A stretch of DNA of 28,793 nucleotides. Origin: a virus. The translations under genes were made by a program, and so were the position numbers. The notes under the pieces were generated by a model that worked only from the letters and a program-made list of their open reading frames with translations, did no database searches and was not told the origin of the DNA. Positions 15,943 to 22,037 of the stretch are shown here, piece by piece; positions within the stretch are counted from its first letter, which is position 1, and each line of letters opens with the position of its first letter. The stretch is from the IMG/VR virus record IMGVR_UViG_3300032782_000024, positions 1 through 28,793 of that record; one strand, given 5' to 3'.

Positions 15943-16714
15943 CGTCGAAGTCCGGGTCAGTAGCCGGTCGAAACTCTCCCGTCACCCCATCAAAAGGCGC
16001 ATCGGCCGGAGGCGGTCCCTGACCGCTCCAGGCCATCTGTGCGCCAGGCTGCGGGGCCTGGTGGGCGTTACCCTGGGGGTAAGGGCCCGCCGCGTGTCCG
16101 GGCCATCCTGCGCCTGGCTGGGGCGCCTGCTGGGGCTGCATCGGCGCGGGACCAGGCTGCGGGGGGGCGCCTGCGCCGGCTGAAGGCTGGGCCGGGTTCA
16201 TGCCGGCGAACACGGGGCCCCCGGAGCCTTGCGGCTGAGCCCCGGTCGCCCCTGCATAGAATTCCTGCGCAACCTGTCCCATCGGTCGCTGAGCACTCTT
16301 GGCGACTCGCACCCGCACCCCGCCCACCATCTGCCCACCGAACTGCACCGAGTGATCCACATACACCTGACATTTCACTCCAACCCAGGTGTCGGAATTC
16401 GGGCCCAGCAGCTCGGCTAAGTACTTCAAGATGGTGTTGTTGAGCTTCAGCGGCTTTCGGATTTCCGAGAAGTACATCAGCCACTTCGGATCCTCGTTGT
16501 TACGTCCGGCAGGCTCCATGGCGACTCCGCGGATGTGAGCGATGACCGGCCCTGGGAGATCCTGCTTCCCCAGGTATTTCGAGGAGAGCATTTGATTGAC
16601 GTGCGGCATAACAAGTCGTCCCGTGTCAGGGTTTGCGCGATACCAGGCACTTCTGGCCTGGGCATTCATTCGACGGTTGTAGTCCTCGAGCGACTCACCC
16701 GGGTTCATTGGCAT
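15926..16714 (-). CDS. OB/SSB-like DNA-binding protein with DDDIPF tail
   Basis: The 262-residue protein has a folded N-terminal region (about 1-150) with SSKYLGKQDL, PGPVIAHIRGVAME, KPLKLNNTILKYLAEL, DTWVGVKCQVY and VGGVRVRV. These recall a phage family of ssDNA-binding or OB-like domains as I remember it. A long Pro/Gln/Gly/Ala-rich linker (about 155-240) ends in the acidic DPDFDDDIPF, essentially the C-terminal peptide by which bacterial SSB recruits replication partners. The likely role is to coat ssDNA during phage replication or recombination. I start at ATG 16714 (GAGAG just upstream); a second ATG two codons later is possible. Confidence 0.75.
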   Translation of the reverse strand: MPMNPGESLEDYNRRMNAQARSAWYRANPDTGRLVMPHVNQMLSSKYLGKQDLPGPVIAHIRGVAMEPAGRNNEDPKWLMYFSEIRKPLKLNNTILKYLAELLGPNSDTWVGVKCQVYVDHSVQFGGQMVGGVRVRVAKSAQRPMGQVAQEFYAGATGAQPQGSGGPVFAGMNPAQPSAGAGAPPQPGPAPMQPQQAPQPGAGWPGHAAGPYPQGNAHQAPQPGAQMAWSGQGPPPADAPFDGVTGEFRPATDPDFDDDIPF

Positions 16715-16925
16715 TGGGAGCACTCTCAGGCGGATCCAGTGTGAAGGGCTTTGCGACTCGATTGCGCGCGCCATGGATTGCCACGATCAACCGCTCGAGC
16801 GCAGGCGCACCCTGGGGAACCTTCGCGCGCACCTGTGCACGCTTCAACGCCTCGTGCGCTGCGTGCAACTCCCCGAGCAGCTCCGGGGTGCACTCAAAGC
16901 GCAGGAAGGGATTCTTTATCGGCAT
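16695..16925 (-). CDS. Small hypothetical protein
   Basis: This 76-residue protein (start ATG 16925, MPIKNPFLRFECTPELLGEL) is mostly helical: LHAAHEALKRAQVRAKVPQG and ALERLIVAIHGARNRVA. The Pro-rich tail overlaps the start of the SSB-like gene by 20 bases. No family recognised. The longer open frame to 17039 was rejected because it would lie within the upstream zinc-ribbon gene. Confidence 0.65.
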   Translation of the reverse strand: MPIKNPFLRFECTPELLGELHAAHEALKRAQVRAKVPQGAPALERLIVAIHGARNRVAKPFTLDPPESAPNANEPG

Positions 16926-17233
16926 GGATTCAACTCTCCAGGTAACAAAGTCAAGGTGACGTGCGCTGAGCCGCAGGCAACACATACCGGGTACTCGATC
17001 GCAGGCACCTGCGGTGAGCCAGCGTCGCAGCTCTTCCATTCGGGCTCAGGTCCCGACCACTCGCAACGCTCACAGACAAACCCCGTGACGGGTTCCACTT
17101 CCGGTTTGAGGTGTGCGGCGACTCTCAAGCGTTTGCCTAAGAAATCGACCTGCACCGTGAGTCCGTGGGCTTCACAGAAGTCTGCGACTTGGACCACGTT
17201 CCACCTGGGGTGGAAGATGATTTCGGCGCTCAT
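16916..17233 (-). CDS. Zinc-ribbon protein, unknown function
   Basis: The 105-residue product starts at ATG 17233 (MSAEIIFHPRWNVVQVADFC). An N-terminal alpha/beta part (1-55) is followed by a treble-clef or ribbon-like pair: CERCEWSGPEPEWKSC (about 62-77) and CVACGSAHVTLTLLPGE (about 87-103). The paired C-x2-C motifs suggest one structural zinc site. The open frame continues up to 17362 through the 62-bp repeat, but those extra residues are repeat-derived and there is no ribosome site. It overlaps the next gene by ten bases. Nucleic-acid binding is possible but unproven. Confidence 0.68.
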   Translation of the reverse strand: MSAEIIFHPRWNVVQVADFCEAHGLTVQVDFLGKRLRVAAHLKPEVEPVTGFVCERCEWSGPEPEWKSCDAGSPQVPAIEYPVCVACGSAHVTLTLLPGELNPCR

Positions 17234-17246
17234 GGTTGATCCGGTT

Positions 17247-17459
17247 TCATCCCGACATGAGGTAAGGAAGATGAGACTTCCGAGGGAATTTCCCTGCAGA
17301 AAGTGTGGAGCGCTTTCGGCACTCCTCGACTTCGCCGACGAGGCTCGCAACGTCGTGTGCAATGGCGATCGCGGCCATCTTCTGGATCACATCCGGCTTG
17401 CATGCATTGTCAGGTGTGGTGTACCGGGATCTGATTTCGTAGATGTCTAGCGAGAACAT
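17247..17459 (-). CDS. Small protein whose C-terminus is encoded by the 62-bp repeat
   Basis: A 70-residue frame starting MFSLDIYEIRSRYTTPDNAC and continuing VIQKMAAIAIAHDVASLVGE, a plausible helical protein. Its last 21 residues (RSTLSAGKFPRKSH and so on) are read from the 62-bp direct repeat shared with 21679-21740, where the same bases serve as ribosome site and N-terminus of a rightward gene. The tail is probably not ancestral, so this may be a gene truncated or fused by recombination. Weak ribosome site. Function unknown. Confidence 0.5.
   Translation of the reverse strand: MFSLDIYEIRSRYTTPDNACKPDVIQKMAAIAIAHDVASLVGEVEECRKRSTLSAGKFPRKSHLPYLMSG
17251..17312. repeat. 62-bp exact direct repeat, copy 1
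   Basis: Sixty-two bases identical to 21679-21740, beginning CCCGACATGAGG and ending GTGTGGAGCG. On the plus strand it holds a ribosome site, an ATG and 14 codons (MRLPREFPCRKCGA). Here the plus-strand frame has no credible continuation and the bases instead code on the minus strand. Confidence 0.95.
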
Positions 17460-17468
17460 GATAGTTGG

Positions 17469-17759
17469 TCAGCGAGTCTTGTAGTCGATCAGGTACTTCA
17501 TCGTCCGCACACCGAGGTCGCCCAGGGTCAACTTGTCCGTCTGTTCGCGCGGAAGGTGTACCAGCTCGGCGCGACCATAGCGCTTCACAAAGCAGCGGCC
17601 GTGCAGGTATTCATCGCGCAACACGGTTACCGCTCCATCAAGAGGCACCTTGCGGTGAATCATGGCGTCAGCATTGCCAAGACCCCCGCAGGAGCCGCAC
17701 GTACGCAGGGTGCGTACGTCCTTAACGGTATCCATCCGAATCGGGATTTCCTCTCTCAT
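17469..17759 (-). CDS. Small Cys-rich (zinc) protein
   Basis: This 96-residue protein begins MREEIPIRMDTVKDVRTLRT and has CGSCGGLGNADAM (about residues 21-33) and, later, LHGRCFVKRYG, giving C-x2-C...H-x2-C, a likely zinc site. The C-terminal part is charged (LPREQTDKLTLGDLGVRTM). No family recognised. It lies among other leftward small genes, nine bases upstream of the 70-aa gene. Confidence 0.62.
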   Translation of the reverse strand: MREEIPIRMDTVKDVRTLRTCGSCGGLGNADAMIHRKVPLDGAVTVLRDEYLHGRCFVKRYGRAELVHLPREQTDKLTLGDLGVRTMKYLIDYKTR

Positions 17760-17800
17760 GATTGACTCGCTTTTTGGTTGTCAGCGAACTGGATCAGCGA

Positions 17801-17992
17801 TCATGGCTGAGCCTCAATGAGTTGTGCTTCCATCGCCTCAATCTCGCACAGTCGGGTTTGCATGCGGGAAAACACGTGCAGAGCGTGTGAACCATCGCCC
17901 GTGCGTCGCAGCTTGTGGTAGACGATGCAATCGTCTGCCTGTGCGATGCGCTTTAGTCGCAATAGATCCAACAGTCTCGGCACGCGGATCAT
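17801..17992 (-). CDS. Small hypothetical protein
   Basis: The 63-residue product starts at ATG 17992 (MIRVPRLLDLLRLKRIAQAD), which overlaps the upstream stop (ATGA); the TTG seven codons earlier is less likely. It is Arg/Leu-rich and helical, ending CEIEAMEAQLIEAQP. Function unknown. Confidence 0.55.
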   Translation of the reverse strand: MIRVPRLLDLLRLKRIAQADDCIVYHKLRRTGDGSHALHVFSRMQTRLCEIEAMEAQLIEAQP

Positions 17993-18207
17993 CGTCCAGC
18001 TCTCGCAAGCCAACTTGATTCATTGACCATGTCGGCGACGGCTTTTGCGTCCTCGTCCGTGTAGGCGCGCCGATGGTCATCCAGGGGATACCGGACGTTT
18101 GAACCATAGGGAAACGCGGTTCCCTCGTGGGTCCCGTTGGTCTCGAAAATCTCACCGCACCCCGGTCGGTATACGCGGACGCAGATCCAAGTTTTGACCA
18201 CTGGCAT
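17989..18207 (-). CDS. Small hypothetical protein
   Basis: The 72-residue protein begins MPVVKTWICVRVYRPGCGEI and contains YPLDDHRRAYTDEDAKAVAD. The charged C-terminal part looks helical. ATGA overlap with the next gene. No family recognised. Confidence 0.58.
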   Translation of the reverse strand: MPVVKTWICVRVYRPGCGEIFETNGTHEGTAFPYGSNVRYPLDDHRRAYTDEDAKAVADMVNESSWLARAGR

Positions 18208-18212
18208 TGCTG

Positions 18213-18488
18213 TTACTCCGAGTCGTAACGCGCGGTGATGCAGGCAGCCCGCGAGACGATCGCGTAGTCACCGATCCATTCATCCACTTGCGCGTTCGGG
18301 CGGTACCAGTCCGGTGGAGCCGCACAGCCGGGCACATTGCTTCCGGCCGCGCGAGCCGTGGCGTACAGGTGAGCGGGCGTGCTCGGACCTGGATGGGCAG
18401 CCAGCTCCCGAGCTTCCTCCAGACTTTCAGCCACCCCGACGAATTCCTCGGAGCACCCTTCGGAGGCCTGAACGACTACATATTGCAT
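18213..18488 (-). CDS. First gene of the leftward operon, hypothetical
   Basis: The 91-residue product starts at ATG 18488 (MQYVVVQASEGCSEEFVGVA) with a strong GGAGGGTGG ribosome site. It combines a short beta strand, a helix SLEEARELAAH and a Pro-rich middle, ending GDYAIVSRAACITARYDSE. It is the gene nearest the divergent control region and so should be the first made from the leftward promoter. Early phage gene of unknown role. Confidence 0.65.
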   Translation of the reverse strand: MQYVVVQASEGCSEEFVGVAESLEEARELAAHPGPSTPAHLYATARAAGSNVPGCAAPPDWYRPNAQVDEWIGDYAIVSRAACITARYDSE

Positions 18489-18539
18489 GGTTCCACCCTC
18501 CTGATTTGCGCCGATGTCCAACCTGGGGAGCAGAGCCTA

Positions 18540-18579
18540 AATGTATCGGTTCATTTGCGCAAGTACTGAATGTATCGGT
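18540..18579. promoter_or_regulatory. Two 11-bp operator-like direct repeats
   Basis: AATGTATCGGT occurs at 18540-18550 and again at 18569-18579, 29 bases apart start to start, with the palindrome TTGCGCAA (18555-18562) between. Both lie in the divergent gap in front of the HTH regulator gene, where repressor operators are expected. Confidence 0.6.
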
Positions 18580-18584
18580 ATAGT
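18555..18584 (+). promoter_or_regulatory. Predicted rightward promoter of the HTH regulator
   Basis: TTGCGC (18555-18560) and TATAGT (18579-18584) are separated by 18 bases and fit a sigma70-type promoter. Transcription would begin at or near the regulator's ATG at 18592, which has no ribosome site, suggesting a leaderless message as for lambda cI from PRM. The downstream operator repeat abuts the -10. Confidence 0.5.
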
Positions 18585-18598
18585 CCGACGCATGTCAC
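18569..18598 (-). promoter_or_regulatory. Predicted leftward promoter
   Basis: On the minus strand GTGACA (18598-18593) and TACATT (18574-18569) are 18 bases apart, a moderate sigma70 match. The -10 lies inside one operator-like repeat, so the regulator could repress it; the transcript would lead into the gene at 18488. Confidence 0.35.
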
Positions 18599-18771
18599 AG
18601 ATCAGAAAGTTGCGCGAGAAGGCGGGCCTTACTCAGGCCGAGTTGGCGAAACGCACCAATGTGTCGGAGGTGACCGTGCGCAAATGGGAGGCCGGCACCC
18701 GTACTCCCCGGGTGAAGCGGCTGCGGCAGATCGCCAGGGTACTGCAGTGCATGCCTGCGGAGCTGCTATGA
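18592..18771 (+). CDS. Cro/CI-type HTH regulator
   Basis: The 59-residue product is almost entirely one HTH domain: MSQIRKLREKAGLTQAELAK, then NVSEVTVRKWEAGTRTP, then LRQIARVLQCMPAELL. Helix 2-turn-helix 3 (LTQAELAK...NVSEVTVRKWE) is typical of the lambda Cro/P22 c2 superfamily (HTH_3). It has no dimerisation or cleavage domain, so it is Cro-like in size. I start at ATG 18592 since the predicted promoter overlaps the upstream extension to 18541. It probably binds the AATGTATCGGT repeats and controls both directions; this is inference. Confidence 0.85.
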   Translation: MSQIRKLREKAGLTQAELAKRTNVSEVTVRKWEAGTRTPRVKRLRQIARVLQCMPAELL

Positions 18772-18905
18772 GCGTGCGGCTGTTCCGCTGTCGCTGGTAC
18801 TTCCACGTGCGCCCGCGCTTTTACCGGGAATGGGACTTTGGAGCGTGTCGAGGCCTATGCATCGACTGGCTCGGATTCACCTTTCAGTGGAAGAGGCCGG
18901 TATGA
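18768..18905 (+). CDS. 45-aa basic aromatic protein
   Basis: Starts MSVRLFRCRWYFHVRPRFYR; ATG overlaps the regulator stop and its own stop overlaps the next gene. Rich in Arg, Trp, Phe and Cys. It may be a membrane-associated or nucleic-acid-binding mini-protein; function unknown. Confidence 0.5.
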   Translation: MSVRLFRCRWYFHVRPRFYREWDFGACRGLCIDWLGFTFQWKRPV

Positions 18906-19045
18906 CCGAGCAGATCCGGCTGCGATTCTCGCTCCGTTGTTGGATTTTAGGCCACCGATGGACTATCCCAGGGGGCGCGCTTGCGTCCACTTTGAATTGT
19001 CGGTGCGTTCGCTGCGGTAAATACAGGACCGGTATCCATGAGTGA
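18902..19045 (+). CDS. DUF1660-like small zinc protein
   Basis: The 47-residue protein carries CWILGHRWTIPGG (residues 13-25) and NCRCVRCGKYR (about 32-42). The GH-x-W followed by CxxCG is the hallmark of the short DUF1660-type prophage proteins as I recall them. Its ATG overlaps the previous stop, and its own stop overlaps the next gene's start. Likely binds one zinc; role unknown. Confidence 0.6.
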   Translation: MTEQIRLRFSLRCWILGHRWTIPGGALASTLNCRCVRCGKYRTGIHE

Positions 19046-19259
19046 TTGTGAGCAGATGCGTCAGAGACACCCCTTTGAGGTGAAGTGTCGCTCCTGCGGC
19101 GCGCCCATCGTCTGGTTTCGCACGGCAAGCGGCAAGCGCATGCCGGTGGATGCTACAAGTTGCAAACCCACCGATGCCGCGCATCAGTTGGATCTGAAGC
19201 GACATGTCTCCCATTTCGCAACCTGTCCCTATGCAGAGCAGCACAGGAAGAGCAAATGA
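19038..19259 (+). CDS. Small zinc-ribbon phage protein
   Basis: The 73-residue protein has KCRSCGAPIVWFRTASGKRM followed by PVDAT and, near the end, HFATCPYAEQHRKSK. This CxxCGAPI...GKRMPVDA...HF..CP..xxHR pattern is a widespread phage mini-protein family of unknown function, with four plausible zinc ligands. It overlaps its neighbours on both sides by a few bases. Confidence 0.72.
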   Translation: MSDCEQMRQRHPFEVKCRSCGAPIVWFRTASGKRMPVDATSCKPTDAAHQLDLKRHVSHFATCPYAEQHRKSK

Positions 19260-19453
19260 CCAACACTGACCGGACATCGGAGGTTGTTGACGAAGGCCCG
19301 GACCTGATACCTCCAGAGGACGACGACAAATGTCCGGACTGCGGCTTTTGGGTGTGCGCTTGCTTCGATGAAGAGTGCGAGGAGTGCGGCCGCTATAACT
19401 GCGTCTGCGACCTAGACGGAGACGATGTCGAGGGAGGATTCATTCCGTGGTAG
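19256..19453 (+). CDS. Acidic Cys-rich small protein
   Basis: The 65-residue protein is strongly acidic (GPDLIPPEDDDKCPDCGFWV) with CPDCG, CAC, CEECG and CVC pairs between residues 27 and 51, a possible double zinc or knuckle. Starts with ATG overlapping the previous stop. Function unknown. Confidence 0.6.
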   Translation: MTNTDRTSEVVDEGPDLIPPEDDDKCPDCGFWVCACFDEECEECGRYNCVCDLDGDDVEGGFIPW

Positions 19454-19659
19454 AGCACAAGTCCGAGAATCTTAATGTCGGCCACGGGCACGTGTTTCCT
19501 CGGCCTGACGGCATGAAGGCGCGCTGCGGCGGTCCATCTCTGTGCTCGCAATGTGCCCGCGACTACGCGCGATATGCCCGCGAGAAAGACGCATGCGGGC
19601 GAAAGGAACAGGAAGCCCTCAATGACCATATCGCCAACACAACGGGGGCGAAGCCATGA
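19447..19659 (+). CDS. Small phage protein, HVFPRPDG family
   Basis: The 70-residue protein contains GHGHVFPRPDGMKARCGGPS followed by LCSQCARDYARYA. The R-P-D-G...RCGGP..C..C pattern recurs in proteobacterial phage early genes as far as I remember. GTG start inside the previous gene; the next gene starts by ATGA overlap. Possibly zinc-binding; function unknown. Confidence 0.65.
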   Translation: MVEHKSENLNVGHGHVFPRPDGMKARCGGPSLCSQCARDYARYAREKDACGRKEQEALNDHIANTTGAKP

Positions 19660-21281
19660 CCAAGGAACAGTGCCCCTTGATTGAGGGCGTTATTTACTGC
19701 CAGTGCGGCAACCCCTCGAGCCACTACGGCACCATGGGCTACCGTGGCGCGCGGGAGGTCCGCGAGTCCCCGCCGCCGGAGGTTCGGACCTCAAATGAGC
19801 AGTTATCTCGTCGCTGGGCCGTGACGCTCTGGCGCTCCCTAGATCGTCTATACCGAGCCGTAAAGGATTGCGCGCGCATCGGCTTCCAAGAAAGCTCACC
19901 AACCACCAATGCGCATCACGCTGACATATGGAACGCGTTGAACGAGGCGCAGAAAGATGCAGCGCTCAAACTGGATGTCTTTTCGAGAGGCCTGCCGGAC
20001 GAGACGCCGTCGGCTGCCTCAAACGCGCTCGCCGAGATGACGACTCAACGTGACCACTGGCTGGAGATAGCGCGGGAGAAAGACGGCGAGATCGAGCGGC
20101 TGCGGGTGGGACTCGAACGTCTCGTTGATGAACGGATCGCTTGCGGAAGCTGTGTTGCTATCGCTCGCGCAACGCTAGCTGGCTCATCATCCAAGGCGAC
20201 GGATGTGCGCGCCCTATTGCAGGAAGGCGTCACAAACATGGGAGCGTGGGAATACGATGATCTAATGAACTGGCGGGAACGGGCCGTGATAGCTCTAGGC
20301 TCATCGGTCGAAACGATAGCGGCTCCTATGCCGTTCGGCTGGGCTCGTGCGTTTACCTCGGCCGCCGGGCCCCACGAGCCGCCTGAGCACGATTGGGAAG
20401 CCTACGTAGGTGACGACCCTCCCACTGCAGATGCCGGCTGGATACCGTTCTATCGCGAGGCGCAAATTGGTCTGGCGAACGCCCAGGAGTGGCACCGGTT
20501 GTGTCAGGCAATCGCCACCATCCTCGAAGTTGATAGCAATGGCGGTCGCGATGAGATGGGCCGGGTAATCGCCGACGCCATTCAACGCTTGCGCGATCGA
20601 CCCGCTGTGGAACCGTCCCGTGAACTACGTCAATCGGGTGATGATGCTCGGCCGTTGCGACGCCCGACAGTTACGGAATTGGAGCAAGTCTTAGCTCCTG
20701 AGAAAGCTATGGAACCGACCGAGGTAACCGGCTGCGGAAATTGCGTAGAGGCTCATCACGTGCTTAGCGCTGCGGGCATTGCGGACGGTGATCTTGCCGA
20801 AAAGATTGATGACCTTGTTGCCGAGCGCGATGCCGCTTTAGAAGCGCTCGCAGGACAGTCAACGTGCCTAGAACAAGCCTGCGACTGGCTGAATCTGCAT
20901 CATCAAGGGCCGCTGTCTCAGACCGCTACGGAGCTGTTCAACCGCTGGATGAGTATCGCGGGGAACCGCGCCCGGTACGAGAGACTGACACGACTGGCCG
21001 CGGAGCTGAAAACGACCCAGGCGTGTGTGCACGACCTCGAGGCCCCGAACAAAACGCTCCGAGCGGTGATGGGAGAGGCGGAAAGCTCGACTCCGATCAC
21101 GCGCGCAATCGAGGAGCTGATAGCTGCGCAAGAGAAATTGGTGCTCGGGCCGATCGAAGACACCTTTCACTGCACCTGGGAAGTGGCCCGTCGGCTGGCT
21201 GAGTACCAACGCCTGATGATGCATCCAGCTTGCGACAGCCCAGGCAACGGTAGTAATAATGCGGCGCCCCGGACTCGGTGA
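19656..21281 (+). CDS. Large hypothetical early protein (541 aa)
   Basis: The N-terminus has a Cys pair (CPLIEGVIYCQCGNP, residues 6-20). Charged, coiled-coil-like stretches appear around residues 125-160 (RDHWLEIAREKDGEIERLRV) and 385-410. Another helical unit contains WHRLCQAIATILEVDSNGGR. The composition suggests several short modules strung together, like other mosaic phage early proteins. Its DNA looks lower in GC than the flanks (20221-20280 counts to about 52%), hinting at a separate origin. No enzyme motif was recognised. It ends inside a strong hairpin. Confidence 0.65.
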   Translation: MTKEQCPLIEGVIYCQCGNPSSHYGTMGYRGAREVRESPPPEVRTSNEQLSRRWAVTLWRSLDRLYRAVKDCARIGFQESSPTTNAHHADIWNALNEAQKDAALKLDVFSRGLPDETPSAASNALAEMTTQRDHWLEIAREKDGEIERLRVGLERLVDERIACGSCVAIARATLAGSSSKATDVRALLQEGVTNMGAWEYDDLMNWRERAVIALGSSVETIAAPMPFGWARAFTSAAGPHEPPEHDWEAYVGDDPPTADAGWIPFYREAQIGLANAQEWHRLCQAIATILEVDSNGGRDEMGRVIADAIQRLRDRPAVEPSRELRQSGDDARPLRRPTVTELEQVLAPEKAMEPTEVTGCGNCVEAHHVLSAAGIADGDLAEKIDDLVAERDAALEALAGQSTCLEQACDWLNLHHQGPLSQTATELFNRWMSIAGNRARYERLTRLAAELKTTQACVHDLEAPNKTLRAVMGEAESSTPITRAIEELIAAQEKLVLGPIEDTFHCTWEVARRLAEYQRLMMHPACDSPGNGSNNAAPRTR

Positions 21282-21299
21282 TCTAACCGGCCGGGGCGC
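21264..21299 (+). terminator. GC-rich hairpin at the end of the early operon
   Basis: GCGCCCCGG (21264-21272) and CCGGGGCGC (21291-21299) form a perfect 9-bp stem with an 18-nt loop containing the stop codon of the 541-aa gene. It lacks a following T run, so it could be a terminator needing other factors or an mRNA-end structure. Confidence 0.45.
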
Positions 21300-21475
21300 T
21301 CGCTGCATGGTCGGATGGCCGTCCTACATGCGGAGCGGTGACGACACCACCACTCGTGGGTGCATTATCCACAGAGTTATCCACAGTTCAAACGGTAACT
21401 GTGACGTTGCGTCTCCCCTCTGCTCGTACGTAGGCCCCGACCCCGCAGCCAGGCGCGCGGAACGGGTAAGCCACG
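21282..21475. other. Gene-poor region holding a candidate replication origin
   Basis: No convincing gene lies here. The stretch carries the downstream arm of the GC hairpin, two tandem DnaA boxes and a 7-bp inverted repeat immediately after them. An antisense frame (21388-21642) and a plus frame (21259-21693) are open but give low-complexity Arg/Pro-rich products with no recognisable family. Confidence 0.45.
21365..21403 (+). other. Tandem DnaA boxes plus inverted repeat
   Basis: TTATCCACA appears twice, at 21365-21373 and 21377-21385, 12 bases apart and each a perfect match to the DnaA box TTATNCACA. It is followed by CACAGTT (21382-21388) and its complement AACTGTG (21397-21403), an 8-nt-loop inverted repeat sharing bases with the second box. 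Such clusters mark DnaA-dependent origins or DnaA-controlled promoters. Confidence 0.6.
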
Positions 21476-21688
21476 GTGGCGCGCGTCCTGACTCCTTCCG
21501 ACCACGGGCCCGGCACCAGGAAGCGCGCAGCGTCGAACCTCTGGGAGCGCGTCAGCCGGCAGATCGCTTTGAGCGGTTTGAGCGAAGCGGGGGTGTATGC
21601 GGCTCCATACCGGCAGACCGCGACGGCGCGCAACCTGAGCATGTCTTGGGTTGGGCGAACCGTCGTCCCTGCCCACCACCCGACATGA
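21476..21688 (+). CDS. Possible small protein (low confidence)
   Basis: An open frame of 70 codons from GTG 21476, with GGGTAAG upstream, ends within the 62-bp repeat ten bases before the next gene's ATG. The product (MARVLTPSDHGPGTRKRAAS and on) shows no family and an antisense frame is equally open, so it may not be real. Confidence 0.3.
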   Translation: MARVLTPSDHGPGTRKRAASNLWERVSRQIALSGLSEAGVYAAPYRQTATARNLSMSWVGRTVVPAHHPT

Positions 21689-21740
21689 GGTAAGGAAGAT
21701 GAGACTTCCGAGGGAATTTCCCTGCAGAAAGTGTGGAGCG
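21679..21740. repeat. 62-bp exact direct repeat, copy 2
   Basis: Identical to 17251-17312. Here the plus strand provides the ribosome site (GGTAAGGAAG), the ATG at 21699 and the first 14 codons of a credible small gene, so this copy is probably the original. Confidence 0.95.
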
Positions 21741-22037
21741 GTGATTCGTCTAGAGAGAAGGCCTGGGTTCGTGGTCCGAGGCCAACCGCAGTACTTCACC
21801 GTGAATGCAGACGATGGCACCCCACACTGGAAGCGCTGCCGGCTCCGGCAGGAGATTCGAGCTCTGAAGTCCGAAAACTCTAAATCCGAACCGCAGGGGA
21901 GTCTCCGAAGGAGAAGCTCCGGCGACCCAGTACCCACAACCGCACAAGGGGAGCTTTTCCATGCCGCTGAAACTGACCCGTCGCACCATCTCCCTCGGGG
22001 GATCGATCAATCCGCGCACTCAAAAGCACGGAAATGA
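21699..22037 (+). CDS. Small zinc-type phage protein
   Basis: Starts MRLPREFPCRKCGAVIRLER with a C-x2-C pair, then DDGTPHWKRCRLRQEIRAL, a motif (DGTPHWKRC) I associate with small phage proteins carrying C...C...H...C ligands. The 112-residue frame runs 77 bases into the next gene out of frame, and its last 40 residues look low-complexity, so the functional part is probably the first 60. The N-terminus lies in the 62-bp repeat. Function unknown. Confidence 0.5.
   Translation: MRLPREFPCRKCGAVIRLERRPGFVVRGQPQYFTVNADDGTPHWKRCRLRQEIRALKSENSKSEPQGSLRRRSSGDPVPTTAQGELFHAAETDPSHHLPRGIDQSAHSKARK

Noticed and set aside
21388-21642. 84-codon minus-strand frame in the candidate origin region
   Set aside because: No ribosome site, no family, and orientation opposite to the surrounding genes; kept out of the feature list.
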